Notes under the pieces: model-generated
Databases searched by the model: none
Told to the model about the DNA's origin: nothing
The model's input: only the letters and a program-made list of their open reading frames with translations
Source: Physcomitrium patens
Lineage: Eukaryota > Streptophyta > Bryopsida > Funariales > Funariaceae
Direction: 5' to 3'
Length of the DNA stretch: 64,000 nucleotides
NCBI RefSeq assembly: GCF_000002425.4
Contig: NC_037253.1
Span: 10,468,567-10,532,566 of the forward strand
Position numbers and translations under genes: made by a program
In this document: piece by piece, positions 50,753 to 61,992 of the stretch
Numbering within the stretch: the stretch's first letter is position 1
How the letters are laid out: every line of letters starts with the position of its first letter

Positions 50753-52059
50753 TGTGGTTTGACTATTATATGAAAAGAATGTAATTATATACTTAATATA
50801 TAATTTATTAAGTAACATGGTGAGAGCCATGTTAGTAGATTTTAGTTGTTTGTAGAATATAATTTGATTATTATCTTGAGAAGAGGTTGTTTAAAAAGAT
50901 TACTATAGAATTTGTATAACTTTAATTTCTTTTTGATAGTCGCTTTTAAGATTAGGTTTGGTTGATAGTAACTTCTAAATATTTAGAGTCACCTTTATTA
51001 GACATTGGTGACCTTTAGAAACTTATTTTGGTTCTTTTATTTAGTGTTTAGAGCATAAATTATATAAATCTTATAAGAAAAAAGATTGAAGAAGGGTTTT
51101 GGTAGCAAAAGGAGTAATTAAGGCACTAATATAGATAAATGGAGATGGACGATGAAAATCTCCATTCCTATTGGTCAAAAATCATGACCAATGGGCTTTG
51201 AGGAGGCTGCCCGAGGCCATATTAGGCATTAGGGTTAGTATCTCAGAGCCATTTGAGCTTTGAAGGCTAAGGTCAGCAAGTTTAAGTTTTTGGCTATGGT
51301 TTTGGTACAAGTTTTGTATGGTTTGGAGTTTATATGAAGGAGATATAGGCGCTCAAAGGTAAGGTGTTGATTTGGAAGCTACTATCACTCTTTTTAGCAT
51401 AATGCATGCATACGGAAGGCAATTGAGGATCTGTGACTGCGATTGAAGAGAATACTTTTGCGGCTACACTTTTTGCATACTACTTACAGGATTTTAAGTT
51501 GGAATGAAGGAGTTATTAGATTTTGAAGTCAATGCATGTAATCTAAAGATAGTAAATGACCCGATTTACTAGTGGTTGTGTCTTGAGCTATATCTTGAGC
51601 AATTTGACAAGATTTTGGCTCAAAATTTTAAGAAATGTGTAAATTCATATTAATAAACTTTATACATTTGAGTATTGGATTCTTGAGATATTAAGAGAAG
51701 AGTGCTTGGGTACTTGTAGATTAGGGTTTAGAGTGTCTGCTAGGGTTTCTTAGATGCTAGAAGATCGGGAGTGAATTTGCGGTTAGTTTTTTTGTGATAA
51801 AACTTAAGAGTGAATTCTACATATCCTATAAATTTTAAAAAAATTGATAGTTAGATCAAGAGTTATGAATTTCTAAAGTTCAAGAAGAGAAAATCTTTTG
51901 CGGGAAAGATATGTTTTAAAGGGATTTTATTATATTTTGAGTTTTATGCAAAATAAAGGAGTTTTGGAAGCTAAGACAAGATTCACATAAAGGTTTAAGC
52001 TATTCTCTCTAGAGCTAGATACCTATTGTATTCTTAGATGCAAATCATGCCATACAACA
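50753..52059 (+). repeat. Presumed 5' LTR of element C
   Basis: The right end (CATACAACA, 52059) is fixed by the downstream primer site, at the same four-base distance as in element A. The left end is inferred from where antisense family-B homology stops and TGTGGTTTGAC begins. Length of about 1.3 kb fits the related 1360-bp LTR of A. The 3' copy is outside the window, so the left edge is uncertain. Confidence 0.55.
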
Positions 52060-52063
52060 GATC

Positions 52064-52079
52064 TGGTGAACCCGACGTG
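52064..52079 (+). promoter_or_regulatory. Candidate primer-binding site of element C
   Basis: TGGTGAACCCGACGTG, four bases after the presumed LTR end, one base different from the equivalent site of element A. Confidence 0.6.
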
Positions 52080-52130
52080 AAAATTTCTGAGATAGAGAGT
52101 TTTGAAGAAATATTTTGGCTTTCTAATATG

Positions 52131-53297
52131 AAAGGGAGGTAAGGAAGTGGTAGTAGGAATTGCACTGGGATATCTCCATTGCAACTTGATTCTGCTACAA
52201 CTCAAATGTTTCAAGCATTTGCTCTTTTTATGCAACTATAACAAACAGTGGAATGCAAAGAAGCAATGACTACTAAAGCCTTGCAATCTGTTGTTGGTTT
52301 ATTTGATCAATTTGATAGAAGAAATATTTCTAAGTATATTAAGTATTATTCTTTGGAGATGGAACTCAATAAAGTGCCAGAGAAAGATATGATCCTAATA
52401 TTTGAGCTTTCAGTTGTACCAGAGCTTTGTGAGTATATAGAAGGGATTGTTAAAAGTCATGGAGAAAAATGAGAGGATTTTATCCTTCAGCTAAAAGAAT
52501 AGTATTCTTTGGAAGATGCAGAAAGAGTGACAAGAAAATTGTTTATAAAATGGATCAATAAATCCAACAAGAGATTGGTTGTAACAGAGTTATTCCGAGA
52601 ATTTGAAAGATAGTTTTTTCAATTGTCATGAGTAGAAAAACTTACACTTGAAAATAATAAAGTAGAGTTATTTCTTCAATCAACTGGCAATGATTTATAA
52701 AGGGAGTTGAAATTACTATTGGAGGATAATACAGAGGATAATGGACTTACTACTGATTGGAAGAAGGTGTTTGAAGTTGTGGGCATACTTGCTAAAAGAG
52801 AACACTGGAAGGGTAAAGTAGTAGTGAGGCAAGAGATTGGACCTCCACCAACTACAATACCTCGTAGGCAATTGCCAAAACCTGCTATACTAGTAAGTAC
52901 TATTCCAATTCTTATGTCTACAGTTACACCATAGAAAGAAGTGATTGATGAGTTGGTAAAAAGAATGAAAGACTTACAAATCAAACTGGTAAAGATTGAG
53001 GAGAAAAAAAGATTACTTGAGATCAAACCTACATCAAAACAAGGATATATACAAAGATATATTTGGTGTGATAGTATTGAGCATCCTCACAAGGAATGTA
53101 GAGATTTTGCTGATATTTTGCGACAAGGAGTAATTTTATGGAAAGATGGAAAAATTGCGTTACGAAATATTAGTGATTTTCTCAAAATCAATTTTGAAAA
53201 GGGAGATATAAAGAAGGTTTTGGAAGAGCATTTATCTCAATAGATTATAGCATCAAGAGATGCTATTACTTATGGTATTGAGGCTGTAAGGGAGAAG
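52131..53297 (+). pseudogene. Gag of element C, 5' part, broken
   Basis: A worn Gag frame with multiple stops. The blocks align with element A Gag (for example TTKALQSVVGLFDQFDRRNI and KDLQIKL). The zinc-knuckle-like motif near 53050-53100 keeps C-x4-H-x4-C but has Tyr in place of the first Cys. Coding is cut at 53297 by element B and resumes at 60603. Confidence 0.7.
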
Positions 53298-53849
53298 TGT
53301 CACGGCCATAATCATGTAAACTAATAATTACATATAGAAATAGGTAGAAGTAAATAAAAGTAGATAAAAGTGAGTTAATTCTATAATATTTAATATAAAA
53401 GCTTCCTAGAAACTTCCTAGACGCTACTTTGACTTCATAGGTGTCTTTAATTGACTTTTTGGATTAGAAACGTGGTCAACAAGTTGGCCATGTGCCACAC
53501 ATGTTGTTAGCTTGAAGATCAAGCTAACTATGTGGCCCACACGTAGAAAAACTTGCCTTGTAAGTCAAGGCATGTGTCCTACAAAGTCAACACATATTGA
53601 AAGTCCTATAGAACATCGCCACGTAGCCCCTAGTTAGATAGTATATATAGAGGCAAGAGTGAAGTCTTCTTCACTCTTGTCAACTCCTTTCTTGCTCCTA
53701 GTCCAGGTTCAAGAGTCTTTAGTTTCTTGTCTTGTGGCAATAGCCATTCCAGTTTTCTTTTAATATACATACTTGTTTATATTTTGACTTATTATATTGA
53801 GATAGCCTTTTTGTGTATATTTTCTTTCATCGAGTCTTTGTCCTTGACA
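53298..53849 (+). repeat. 5' LTR of element B
   Basis: 552 bases, matching 60046-60597 end to end. A TATATATAGAGGC segment near 53640 is a plausible TATA region for element transcription. Confidence 0.92.
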
Positions 53850-53872
53850 GATTGACAAGAGTACACTTACAA

Positions 53873-53881
53873 TATCAGAGC
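53873..53881 (+). promoter_or_regulatory. Possible initiator-Met primer-binding site of element B
   Basis: TATCAGAGC matches the core of the usual plant initiator-Met primer site (TGGTATCAGAGC). However, the leading TGG is lost and the match lies about 20 bases after the LTR rather than directly beside it. A similar offset is seen in element D. Tentative. Confidence 0.35.
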
Positions 53882-54078
53882 TTTGTTTTTCTTGAGTAAG
53901 AGTGGATTATCCCTTTCTCTTGACAAGACATAAGCGTATTAGAAGTTTGCGGATTATCCACTTCTAAACTGATATTGTTCTTAGTATCTTCTTTGTTATC
54001 AAGTCTTTCTTTTCTTTTGTCTTGAGCAGTATTAAACAAATTTTTCTTCTTAGTGTCATTATAGCAGAGCTTGTTGAA

Positions 54079-57000
54079 ATGAAGAGTGCAATGGCACAAA
54101 TGCAAGAGCAAATGAGAGAATTAATGCTTGCGATGCATCAACTCAATTCACCAACACAGGAAAGAACAAGAATAGCAGAAAGTGGGGATATAGAGATGAT
54201 CGGAGCTACTTTAACATCTACAACAAATCACGTTCCTTCTCCAATTGTACAACACCCTGTAAGTACTAGAGAACCAAGAATTGTCTTACCCGAGAAATTT
54301 GATGGTACGAGATCAAAGTTTTGAGGGTTCATCAATCAAGTACAATTGGCTATTGAACTTCAACCGCAAAGCTATCCAACTCCAGGATTACAAGTCAGGT
54401 TTATTGGCACTCTACTTTGTGGTTCTGCATTATCGTGGTTTTCGTCTTTTCTTGAACAACGAAATTCAATATTGGACAATTTGGAAGCTTTTTTGGCGGA
54501 GTTTCGATCTATGTATGGTGAACACGATGCAACTCGTGTTACAACAAATAAGATCCAAATTCTGCGACAAGAAAATCGCTCTGTAACAGTGTATGCTTCA
54601 CAATTTCGACAACTTGCAATTGACATCAAGTGGGATGATGTTGCACTCATCAGTCAATTTCTTTATGGATTGCAATACGAAGTAAAGAAATTGATGCTCA
54701 ACTTATTTGATCCTCAAACTTTGAGTCAAGCAATCGATTTTGCGGTAAAATGTGATAATCGACTTTTCAAATTTCGATTCGAAAATCATTCACGGGAACC
54801 TCAACGTTATTACTCAATGGCAACATCAACATCTTTGCCAAACGTACATTTGGAAGTAGAAGACATGCAAATTGACGCGGTATGTTTTAAACCCCTAATT
54901 GAGCAAGAAAAGATTCATCGTCGACAAGAAGGATTATGTTTATATTGCGGAGAACCTAAGCACACTACTCAACATTGTCCAAAGAAACGACGCAACTATA
55001 AAATGAGAGGTACGGTGTCGTATTACGTGCTTTCCTGCTCGAGAACGCGCCGGGCGTCTGGCTGTAGAAGGTAGTTTGGAGATTTGCCTCCTTCTCTAAT
55101 CCCCCCCTTCAAAACTATCCAATGAAAACCGAACTAGTAACCTTGCAAAAGCTTGAAAACTATCTCCCCCTCCGATTCCCAGAGAAAAAAAAAAAACCCC
55201 CCCTGATCTCTCATCTGAAAAAAAAAAAAAAACCCCCCTAAAAACTGATTCCCCTTCAAACTTATTCTCCCCCTAACCTTATCCTCTTGAATTCCTTCAA
55301 TCTTCCATCTTGGATCTGAAATTGGCTCCCCCCGTCAGAGCTTAGATCCGAAATTGGCTCACGTCATCAAGGCCTTCTCCTCTGTTTTTACCTTTAAGAG
55401 ATCCATTTACCGCAAACAACGTTCCCTGAAATGGTACAGAGAACAGGACAGCCTGAAACAAAATCGAAACCCCGTACTCGGGTCCACATTGAGTCGCCCG
55501 ACCAATTCAGGTCCCATATTGGGAAAGATGCCCGTAGTAACCTGGATGTTCGCATAATTGGGTCAAATTGGTCCTCACGTCAGATTGGCTAAGACCCGTA
55601 GTAAGACCTGGATTTCCTATAATTAGATTGCATTGGATTGACCGGCCAATTCAGGTCTCATATTGGGTAAGAGGACCCGGATTAGATTCTCGAAATTGGA
55701 TCCAATTGGCTCTTCGAACCCGTCGTGTGAATTGGTCCTTCTCTTCCTACTGACTTTTGTTATTGGAATTGAATGGAGCATTTCAATATGCCCCGGCTGA
55801 CTGTAACGGGGTGACTGAACTTGGCCACTCAGTATTTGTACAGGAGTTGGTCGTTGCTCCCAATATTCGAGGTAACTGAATATTAATAAAATTCCCATTT
55901 CTTTTTATTTTCACTGTATACTCGTGTTACAACACGACAACGACGGTCAAAGAAGACAACATGTCGGAAAACAGATTTGTCCAGCTACAATAGGGACCGT
56001 GCAATTAGAACCTTGTATAATTCCTAATGAAGGTCCTATCCTCTCCTCAGAACCCTCTTCTTGTTTTATAATAGACTTATATTTAGGACCTAAGAATTAC
56101 AAAGCCTCTGCTTTATTAGATTCGGGAGCCTCAGCATGTTTTTTAGATGAACAATTTGTTAAAAGTCGTAAAATACCTTTTATACAGAAACCTAAACCAG
56201 TACATGTAGAAGTCATTGATGGTTGTCCCTTGTCTTCTTGAGATGTCTCTCATGAAACTCATCCTATAAAAGTAACAATAGACGGTCATGATAGCTACAT
56301 AGCTTTTAACATAATTAAATCCCCGTCTAATCCAGTTATTTTAGGTTTATCCTGGCTAGAAAAATATAAGCCTCGAATAGATTGGAATTCATGTAAACTT
56401 GACTTTTTCCAGAGCGTTATTAATAGTTCTACCAACCAAGTAAAAAATTATAAGTCTAGTATAGTAAAACCCGTACTGATAGGTGCAAAAGCATTTATAC
56501 ATGCAGCAAAAGAAGGATCAACTTTTGCTATTTATGCTGCACCTATTTCTGAAAACATAAAGACTTCAAGTGGCATTCCAAGTCAATATCAGGATAATCA
56601 AGACGTTTTTGAGAAAAAGAATGTAGATATTCTTCCTGAGCATCGTCCATATGATTGTTCAATTGATCTCAAGGAAGTAACTCAGCCACTATTTGGACCA
56701 ATTTACAGTTTATCGCAAGATGAGTTGGCTGAACTCAAGACATATATTGACAAGAATTTAGCGAAGAATTTCATACGCCATTCAAAATCTCCAGCAGGAG
56801 CTCCAATTCTATTCATAAAGAAAAAACATGGATCTTTACGAATGTGTGTTGATTATCGAAGACTCAACAAGATCACAATCATGAACAGGTATCCATTACC
56901 TTTGATATTAGGACTCCTTGACCAGTTGAATCAAGCTAAGATCTATACAAAAATAGATCTAAGAGGAGCATATAATCTAGTACGGATCAAAGAAGGAGAT

Positions 57001-59487
57001 GAATGGAAGACTGAATTTCGAACTAGGTATGGACATTTCAAATATAATGTCATGCCCTTTGGACTCACGAATGCACCAGCTGCTTTTCAACATCTCATGA
57101 ATGATGTATTTTGTGAATTCTTAGACAATTTTATCGTCTGCTATCTAGACAATATCCTGATCTATTCTAAGAACGTCGAAGAACATGAAATACATGTTCG
57201 TCAAGTATTACAAAAACTTAGAGATGCAGGATTGTACGCCAAGATGGAAAAGTGTGTATTTCACACTACTCAAGTTGACTTTTTAGGATACATCATTTCA
57301 AATGATGATCTCATGATGGATTCTAAAAAAGTCCAAACAATCATGGATTGGAAGATTTCAAGGACAGTAAGAGATGTCCAATGTTTCTTGGGATTTGCCA
57401 ATTACTATCGAATCTTCATCAAAGATTTTTCACGAGTTGTAGCTCCACTTACACAATTGACTAGTAAAGATAAATTCCAATGGAATCAAGAAGCGGAAGC
57501 AGCATTTGAAGCCTTGAAGACATCGTTTGTCTCTGCACCAGTCTTATATCATATTGACTTTTCCAATGCATTTTTTATGGAAACAGATTCATCAGATTTT
57601 GCCTTGGGTGCAGTTTTATCACAAATGGGATCAGATGACAAACTTCATCCGATAGCTTTTCATTCAAGAAAATTCTCAGCAGCCGAGATCAATTATGAGA
57701 TCCACGATAAAGAACTGCTTGCAATCATGGATTCCTTTCAAGAATGGCATCATTATCTAGAAGGCGCTTCTAGTCAAGTCACTGTGTATACAGATCACAA
57801 GAACCTCGAGTATTTCATGTCAGCACGCGTGTTGAATCGTCGTCAAGCTCGTTGGAGTATGTCTTTGTCAAGATTCGAGTTCATTATCACTTATCGGCCA
57901 GGAAAATAACAAGGTTTGTCCGATGCATTGTCTAGACATTCTTATTTTGCACCAAAAGAAGGAGATGCAGCTTTTGAGCAACAAAGAACGGTCCTCTTGA
58001 AACCAAAGTAATTTCATCTCTAAGCAATGAAATCAACATTGACTGTTGATTCAACTTTTCTCAAGCAAATCCAGTCCAGTATGTCCTCAGACCCTCCTGT
58101 TCATGATATCGAGAATAATTCTTTCAAGTCTCATGATCCTTCTAAGTTCGAGTTCAAGAATAATCTATTATATTTTGAAGGACGCCTATATGTTCCAGAA
58201 GGAGAAGCACGTTTACGTGTTCTTCAAGCACGTCATGACTTTCCAGCAGCAGGGCACTTTGGATATAATAAGACTTTGGAACTCATATCAAGAGATTTTT
58301 GGTGGCCACAAATGTGGAAGTCAGACAAAGACTTTGTACAATCTTGTGATATTTGTTCAAGATCAAAAACTCCTCGTCATCGACCTTACGGACTTCTTCA
58401 GCCATTACCTATATCAGAACAACCATGGTCTTCTGTTTCTATGGATTTCATTACAGATCTTCCAAGCTCAAGATCTTATGATTCTATATTTGTGATAGTA
58501 GATCGTTTCACCAAGATGGCACATTTTGTGCCATGTACAAAATCTATCATAGGTGAAGAAACAGCTAAGCTTTTCATTGATAATATCTATCGCTAACATG
58601 GATTACCTAAAGATATCATATCGGATAGGGGAACTCAATTTGTGTCAAGATTCTGGAGGACCCTTTTCAAGATTTTAAAAGTCGACATAAAGCTATCTTC
58701 GGCTTTCCATCCTCAAACTGATGGACAAACAGAGCGTGTAAACCAAGTCTTGGAGCAATATTTAAGGTGTAACATCAACTACCAATAAGATGATTGGACA
58801 ACCCTTCTGCCATTGGTAGAGTTTACTTATAATAATACGGTATATTCTTCCATGCAACAAACACCTTTCTTTGTCAATTATGGCTATCATCCACGACTTG
58901 ATACTTTTGATTTTTTAAAAGTTGATAATCCTGCAGCAGAAGATATGGCAAATCGGTTGTCAGAGTTACATGCAATAATGAAGACACAATTGAAGGAAGC
59001 TCAAGAACGACAAAAGATAAACGCAGATCTATATCGTAAGGAGCAACCACAACTCAACGTGGGTGATAAGGTATGGCTACTTCGTCGCAATATCAAGACT
59101 ACTCGACCTTGTGATAAGTTGGACTATCGTAGGCTTGGCCCCTTTTCTGTTTCTGAACAGATCAACCCAGTTGCATATCGGTTACATCTACCGGAGTCAA
59201 TGAAGATCCATCCTCTATTCCACGTGTCTCTTTTTGAACCATATAAGACAGTGGATATACAAGGAAGAAGACAAATGCCACCGCCTCCTATAGAAGTAGA
59301 TAATAATGAAGAATTTGAGGTGGAAGAGATATTAGACTCAAGGCAGCTCCGAAATAAGCTGGAATATCTTGTTCATTGGCGCGGATATGATATTAGTGAA
59401 CTCACATGGGAGCCATCCAAGAATCTAACAAATGCATGAGCTAAAGTCAAAGTTTTTCATCAACGACATCCATCAAAACCAAGATGA
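54079..59487 (+). pseudogene. Gag-Pol of element B, one frame with stops and an LTR insertion
   Basis: Gag begins at about ATG 54079 (MKSAMAQMQEQ). It has a TGA at 54322 and a perfect CCHC knuckle (CLYCGEPKHTTQHC, near 54937-54978). The antisense LTR at 55016-55939 then interrupts. The same reading frame resumes with protease (LDSGAS at 56116-56133), RT from about 56700 (PFGLTNAPAAF) and an RT box YLDN at 57142-57153 whose second catalytic Asp is Asn. RNase H follows (METDSSDFALGAV, YTDHKNLEYF). Integrase has HHCC, SMDFITDLP, SDRGTQF and TDGQTERVN blocks, and a chromodomain lies at about 59310-59436 (YLVHWRGYD, LTWEPSKNL). Stops: TGA 56239, TAA 57907, 58009, 58021, 58594, 58786 and TGA 59437. 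No indel frameshift was seen apart from the LTR. Confidence 0.88.
55016..55939 (-). mobile_element. Antisense solo LTR related to element A, inside element B
   Basis: It begins TGTCGTATTACGTGC and ends GTGTTACAACACGACA, the reverse complement of element A's LTR ends. Internal homology includes CTGTAACGGGGTGACTGAAC and the AGACCTGGAT..CTCATATTGGG region. At 924 bases it is shorter than A's 1360, so it is a deleted form or a subfamily. Flanking bases (ACGG left, ACGA right) are only a partial target duplication. Two A-run/C-run pairs lie at 55185-55203 and 55218-55238. Confidence 0.82.
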
Positions 59488-59581
59488 AAATCTCTCTTAT
59501 AAAAGAGACAAGATTGAGGCAAGATAACATTCAATTTCCTATCCTTGTTTGTAACTTCTTTGCATTTGTGATGCTAATTAG

Positions 59582-60004
59582 ATGGAGAGCCAACAACCAG
59601 TGGATTCAACTCAAGAACCTTCGTTTGCTGACCTGCCGGATGAGACATTACGATTGTCACAACCTTCAAGACGACGTAATCGAGATGAAGATCTTCAAGA
59701 ATGACATGTTCTTCCTCGAATAGATGGTGAGATACAACGCGTTTGGTATCACGATTTGAGAAGGGACTCTCGATGTTTGGTGATTTTGCTAGAGGTAGGA
59801 ACAACTCCTGATGGTGTTCCAAATATTCTATTCGATGGAAGTTACGAAGGCCTCAACAATGATCAAATAACTGGGTGATCTTCCCGCCCTGGTATGGGAC
59901 ACTACCGATGGTTGAGAGGCCCTATCAATCATCTTTGAAGAGAACAGAGATCAGAGTATGTGGCGAATACAATTCGTCGCATCATAGATTTCCTCAACAT
60001 ATGA
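59582..60004 (+). pseudogene. Extra open frame downstream of Pol in element B, 141 codons with three TGA stops
   Basis: A separate frame starts at ATG 59582 (MESQQPVDSTQEP), about 95 bases after the Pol stop. It runs to a double stop TGA TGA at 60002, just before the purine tract and 3' LTR. Three internal stops (59702, 59876, 59936) are all TGA. Between them the translation is non-repetitive and of ordinary composition, including LRLSQPSRRRNRDEDLQ and VEGT-like LLEVGTTPDGVPNILFDG blocks. I do not recognise a domain and see no signal peptide or membrane helix, so calling it envelope-like would be unjustified. It could be a former accessory protein or a chance open stretch. Confidence 0.5.
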
Positions 60005-60045
60005 TGACCGCTCCTCGTGGAACTCTTCTCTAGAAGAGAGGGTAA

Positions 60046-60597
60046 TGTCACGGCCATAATCATGTAAGCTAATAATTACATATAGAAATAGGTAGAAGTA
60101 AATAAAAGTAGATAAAAGTAAGTTAATTCTATAATATTTAATATGGAAGCTTCCTAGAAACTTCATAGATGCTACTTTGACTTCATAGGTGTCTTTAATT
60201 GACTTTTTGGATTAGAAACGTGGTCAACAAGTTGGCCATGTGCCACACATGTTGTAAGCTTGAAGATCAAGCTAACTATGTGGCCCACACGTAGAAAAAC
60301 TTGCCTTGTAAGTGAAGGCATGTGTCCTACAAAGTCAACATATATTGAAGGTCCTATAGAACGTCGCCACGTAGCCCCTAGTTAGATAGTATATATAGAG
60401 GCAAGAGTGAAGTCTTCTTCACTCTTGTCAACTCCTTTCTTGCTCTTAGTCTAGGTTCAAGAGTCTTTAGTTTCTTGTCTTGTTGCAATAGCCATTCCAG
60501 TTTCCTTTTAATATACATACTTGTTTATATTTTGACTTATTATATCGAGATAGCCTTTTTGTGTATATTTTCTCTCATTGAGTCTTTGTCCTTGACA
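60046..60597 (+). repeat. 3' LTR of element B
   Basis: 552 bases, matching the 5' LTR. Followed directly by the target duplicate AGAAG (60598-60602) and resumed element C coding. Confidence 0.92.
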
Positions 60598-60602
60598 AGA
60601 AG

Positions 60603-61850
60603 GAGGATGTTTTTGAGAAGCATGTAAATATAGGAGATCTATGGAATCATGATATTATCAGTATGAATAAAGAAAAAAAATAAGGCATGAATTACTTAAT
60701 ATAGCCACAATAATTAGAAATGCCATAGGATGACATGATCCTATAGATACTATGTCTGTACATGCTTATTTGGCAAAATCCCAACATGAAGCTCTAATAG
60801 AGGTAAAAAAGAAAAGAAATGAAATAGAAGAAAATTTTGAAGAGCCAATCAATAAGAAGAGATCTCAAAGATATGTAGAAACAACACAAAATAAAGAAAT
60901 ACCTATACCATAGACTAATAGATCATCCAAGACTGGGCCATTGACATAGCACCTTAGAAATGTACTACTGCCAAAAGAAAAATGGGAAGAAAGAATGGAA
61001 GTTGATAAAGATAAAGGGAAGAGTAAGCATGTTACTTATAAGCTACAATCAAATATTGAGGCAACCACAGATTTGAAAGGAGTGTTGGAAGAAAGAGTAT
61101 TAAATAACAAAATTGAATTTACTCTACAAGAAATTTTGGGCATTGCAAAGAGAGAGTTTCATTTAGTCATCATAGACAATATTAAGCGAAAGAGGTAGTT
61201 AACAGGAGAATGTGTTGTATCTAATGCTTTGGATACAATCTTGATTGAAGAAGAGGAACATAAATTGACAGAATGTTGTATCAATAAAAAGATATAATTT
61301 GATTTGGATGAAAACAAAGATGATGACAAGGGCCCTGGACACTATATCAAGGGACATTGGGCCAGAGCCACCATAGAGACTTTAATAAAAATGGAAGACT
61401 TGGTAAGACTAGTAATTGCTCTCATTGACCATGGATCCGAAATTAATTTTATGTCAAAAGAAGTCTACAAACGTAGAAGTTGGCCCATTGATATTAACCA
61501 TGGTTGGGTGATTCAGGCAGTAAATAATATACGTGGAGATCTTTATGGTGCTTGCCTAAATGTGAAGGTAAAAGTTAGAGATGTGACCATAGAATAAAGT
61601 TTTTTTGTTCAAGACACTACTTCATACCCAGTGATTCTTGGTCAACCATATATTACAACTGTGAGGATGGAGACTAAGGTTTTGAATGATGGATCAACTT
61701 GTGTCCATATTAGAAGTCAAGTTGAAAAAAAGACAGTGCAATTTCTAACAGTACCTGCAAACAATGAGCGCAATCAAGATTATTTACGAAGTGATTTATT
61801 ACCAAGGGTTAGTGAAGAGTTTATGGATTTTTGTAGGGTACTACTATAGA
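60603..61850 (+). pseudogene. Rest of Gag and protease of element C, broken
   Basis: Coding resumes after element B. An NIGDLWNHDI block corresponds to MEISEFWASA of element A, then a NIKRKR block (about 61190). The retropepsin site VIALIDHGSEINFMSK follows, with DHGSE codons at 61427-61441. A TAA at 61595 and others break the frame. VILGQPYITTVRMETKV follows, as in element A. Confidence 0.72.
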
Positions 61851-61992
61851 GTGGGAATGTAGTGGTACATCAAAGAAGGTACTCTCATATGAAAAAGAAA
61901 ATACCTTTTGTACAAGTGTTGTAGAATTATCTAAGAATGGATTTGCTATCTATACACAACTTAATGATCTACCAAAGTGGGAGAAAAAAGTT

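Larger units (their letters stand above)
53298..60597 (+). mobile_element. Chromodomain Ty3/gypsy element B (7300 bp)
   Basis: Two 552-bp LTRs (53298-53849 and 60046-60597) begin TGTCAC and end TTGACA. A perfect 5-bp target duplication AGAAG occupies 53293-53297 and 60598-60602. By eye the LTRs differ at about 19 positions (roughly 96-97% identity). Internal order is Gag, protease, RT, RNase H, integrase, chromodomain, then an extra open frame. A purine tract (AGAAGAGAGGGTAA) precedes the 3' LTR. An antisense LTR related to element A is inserted between Gag and protease. The chromodomain and integrase order identify a chromovirus; which clade is not determined. Confidence 0.92.

Noticed and set aside
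59582..60004. Calling the extra frame of element B an envelope gene
   Set aside because: No signal peptide, membrane helix or cleavage motif is visible; position alone is not enough.
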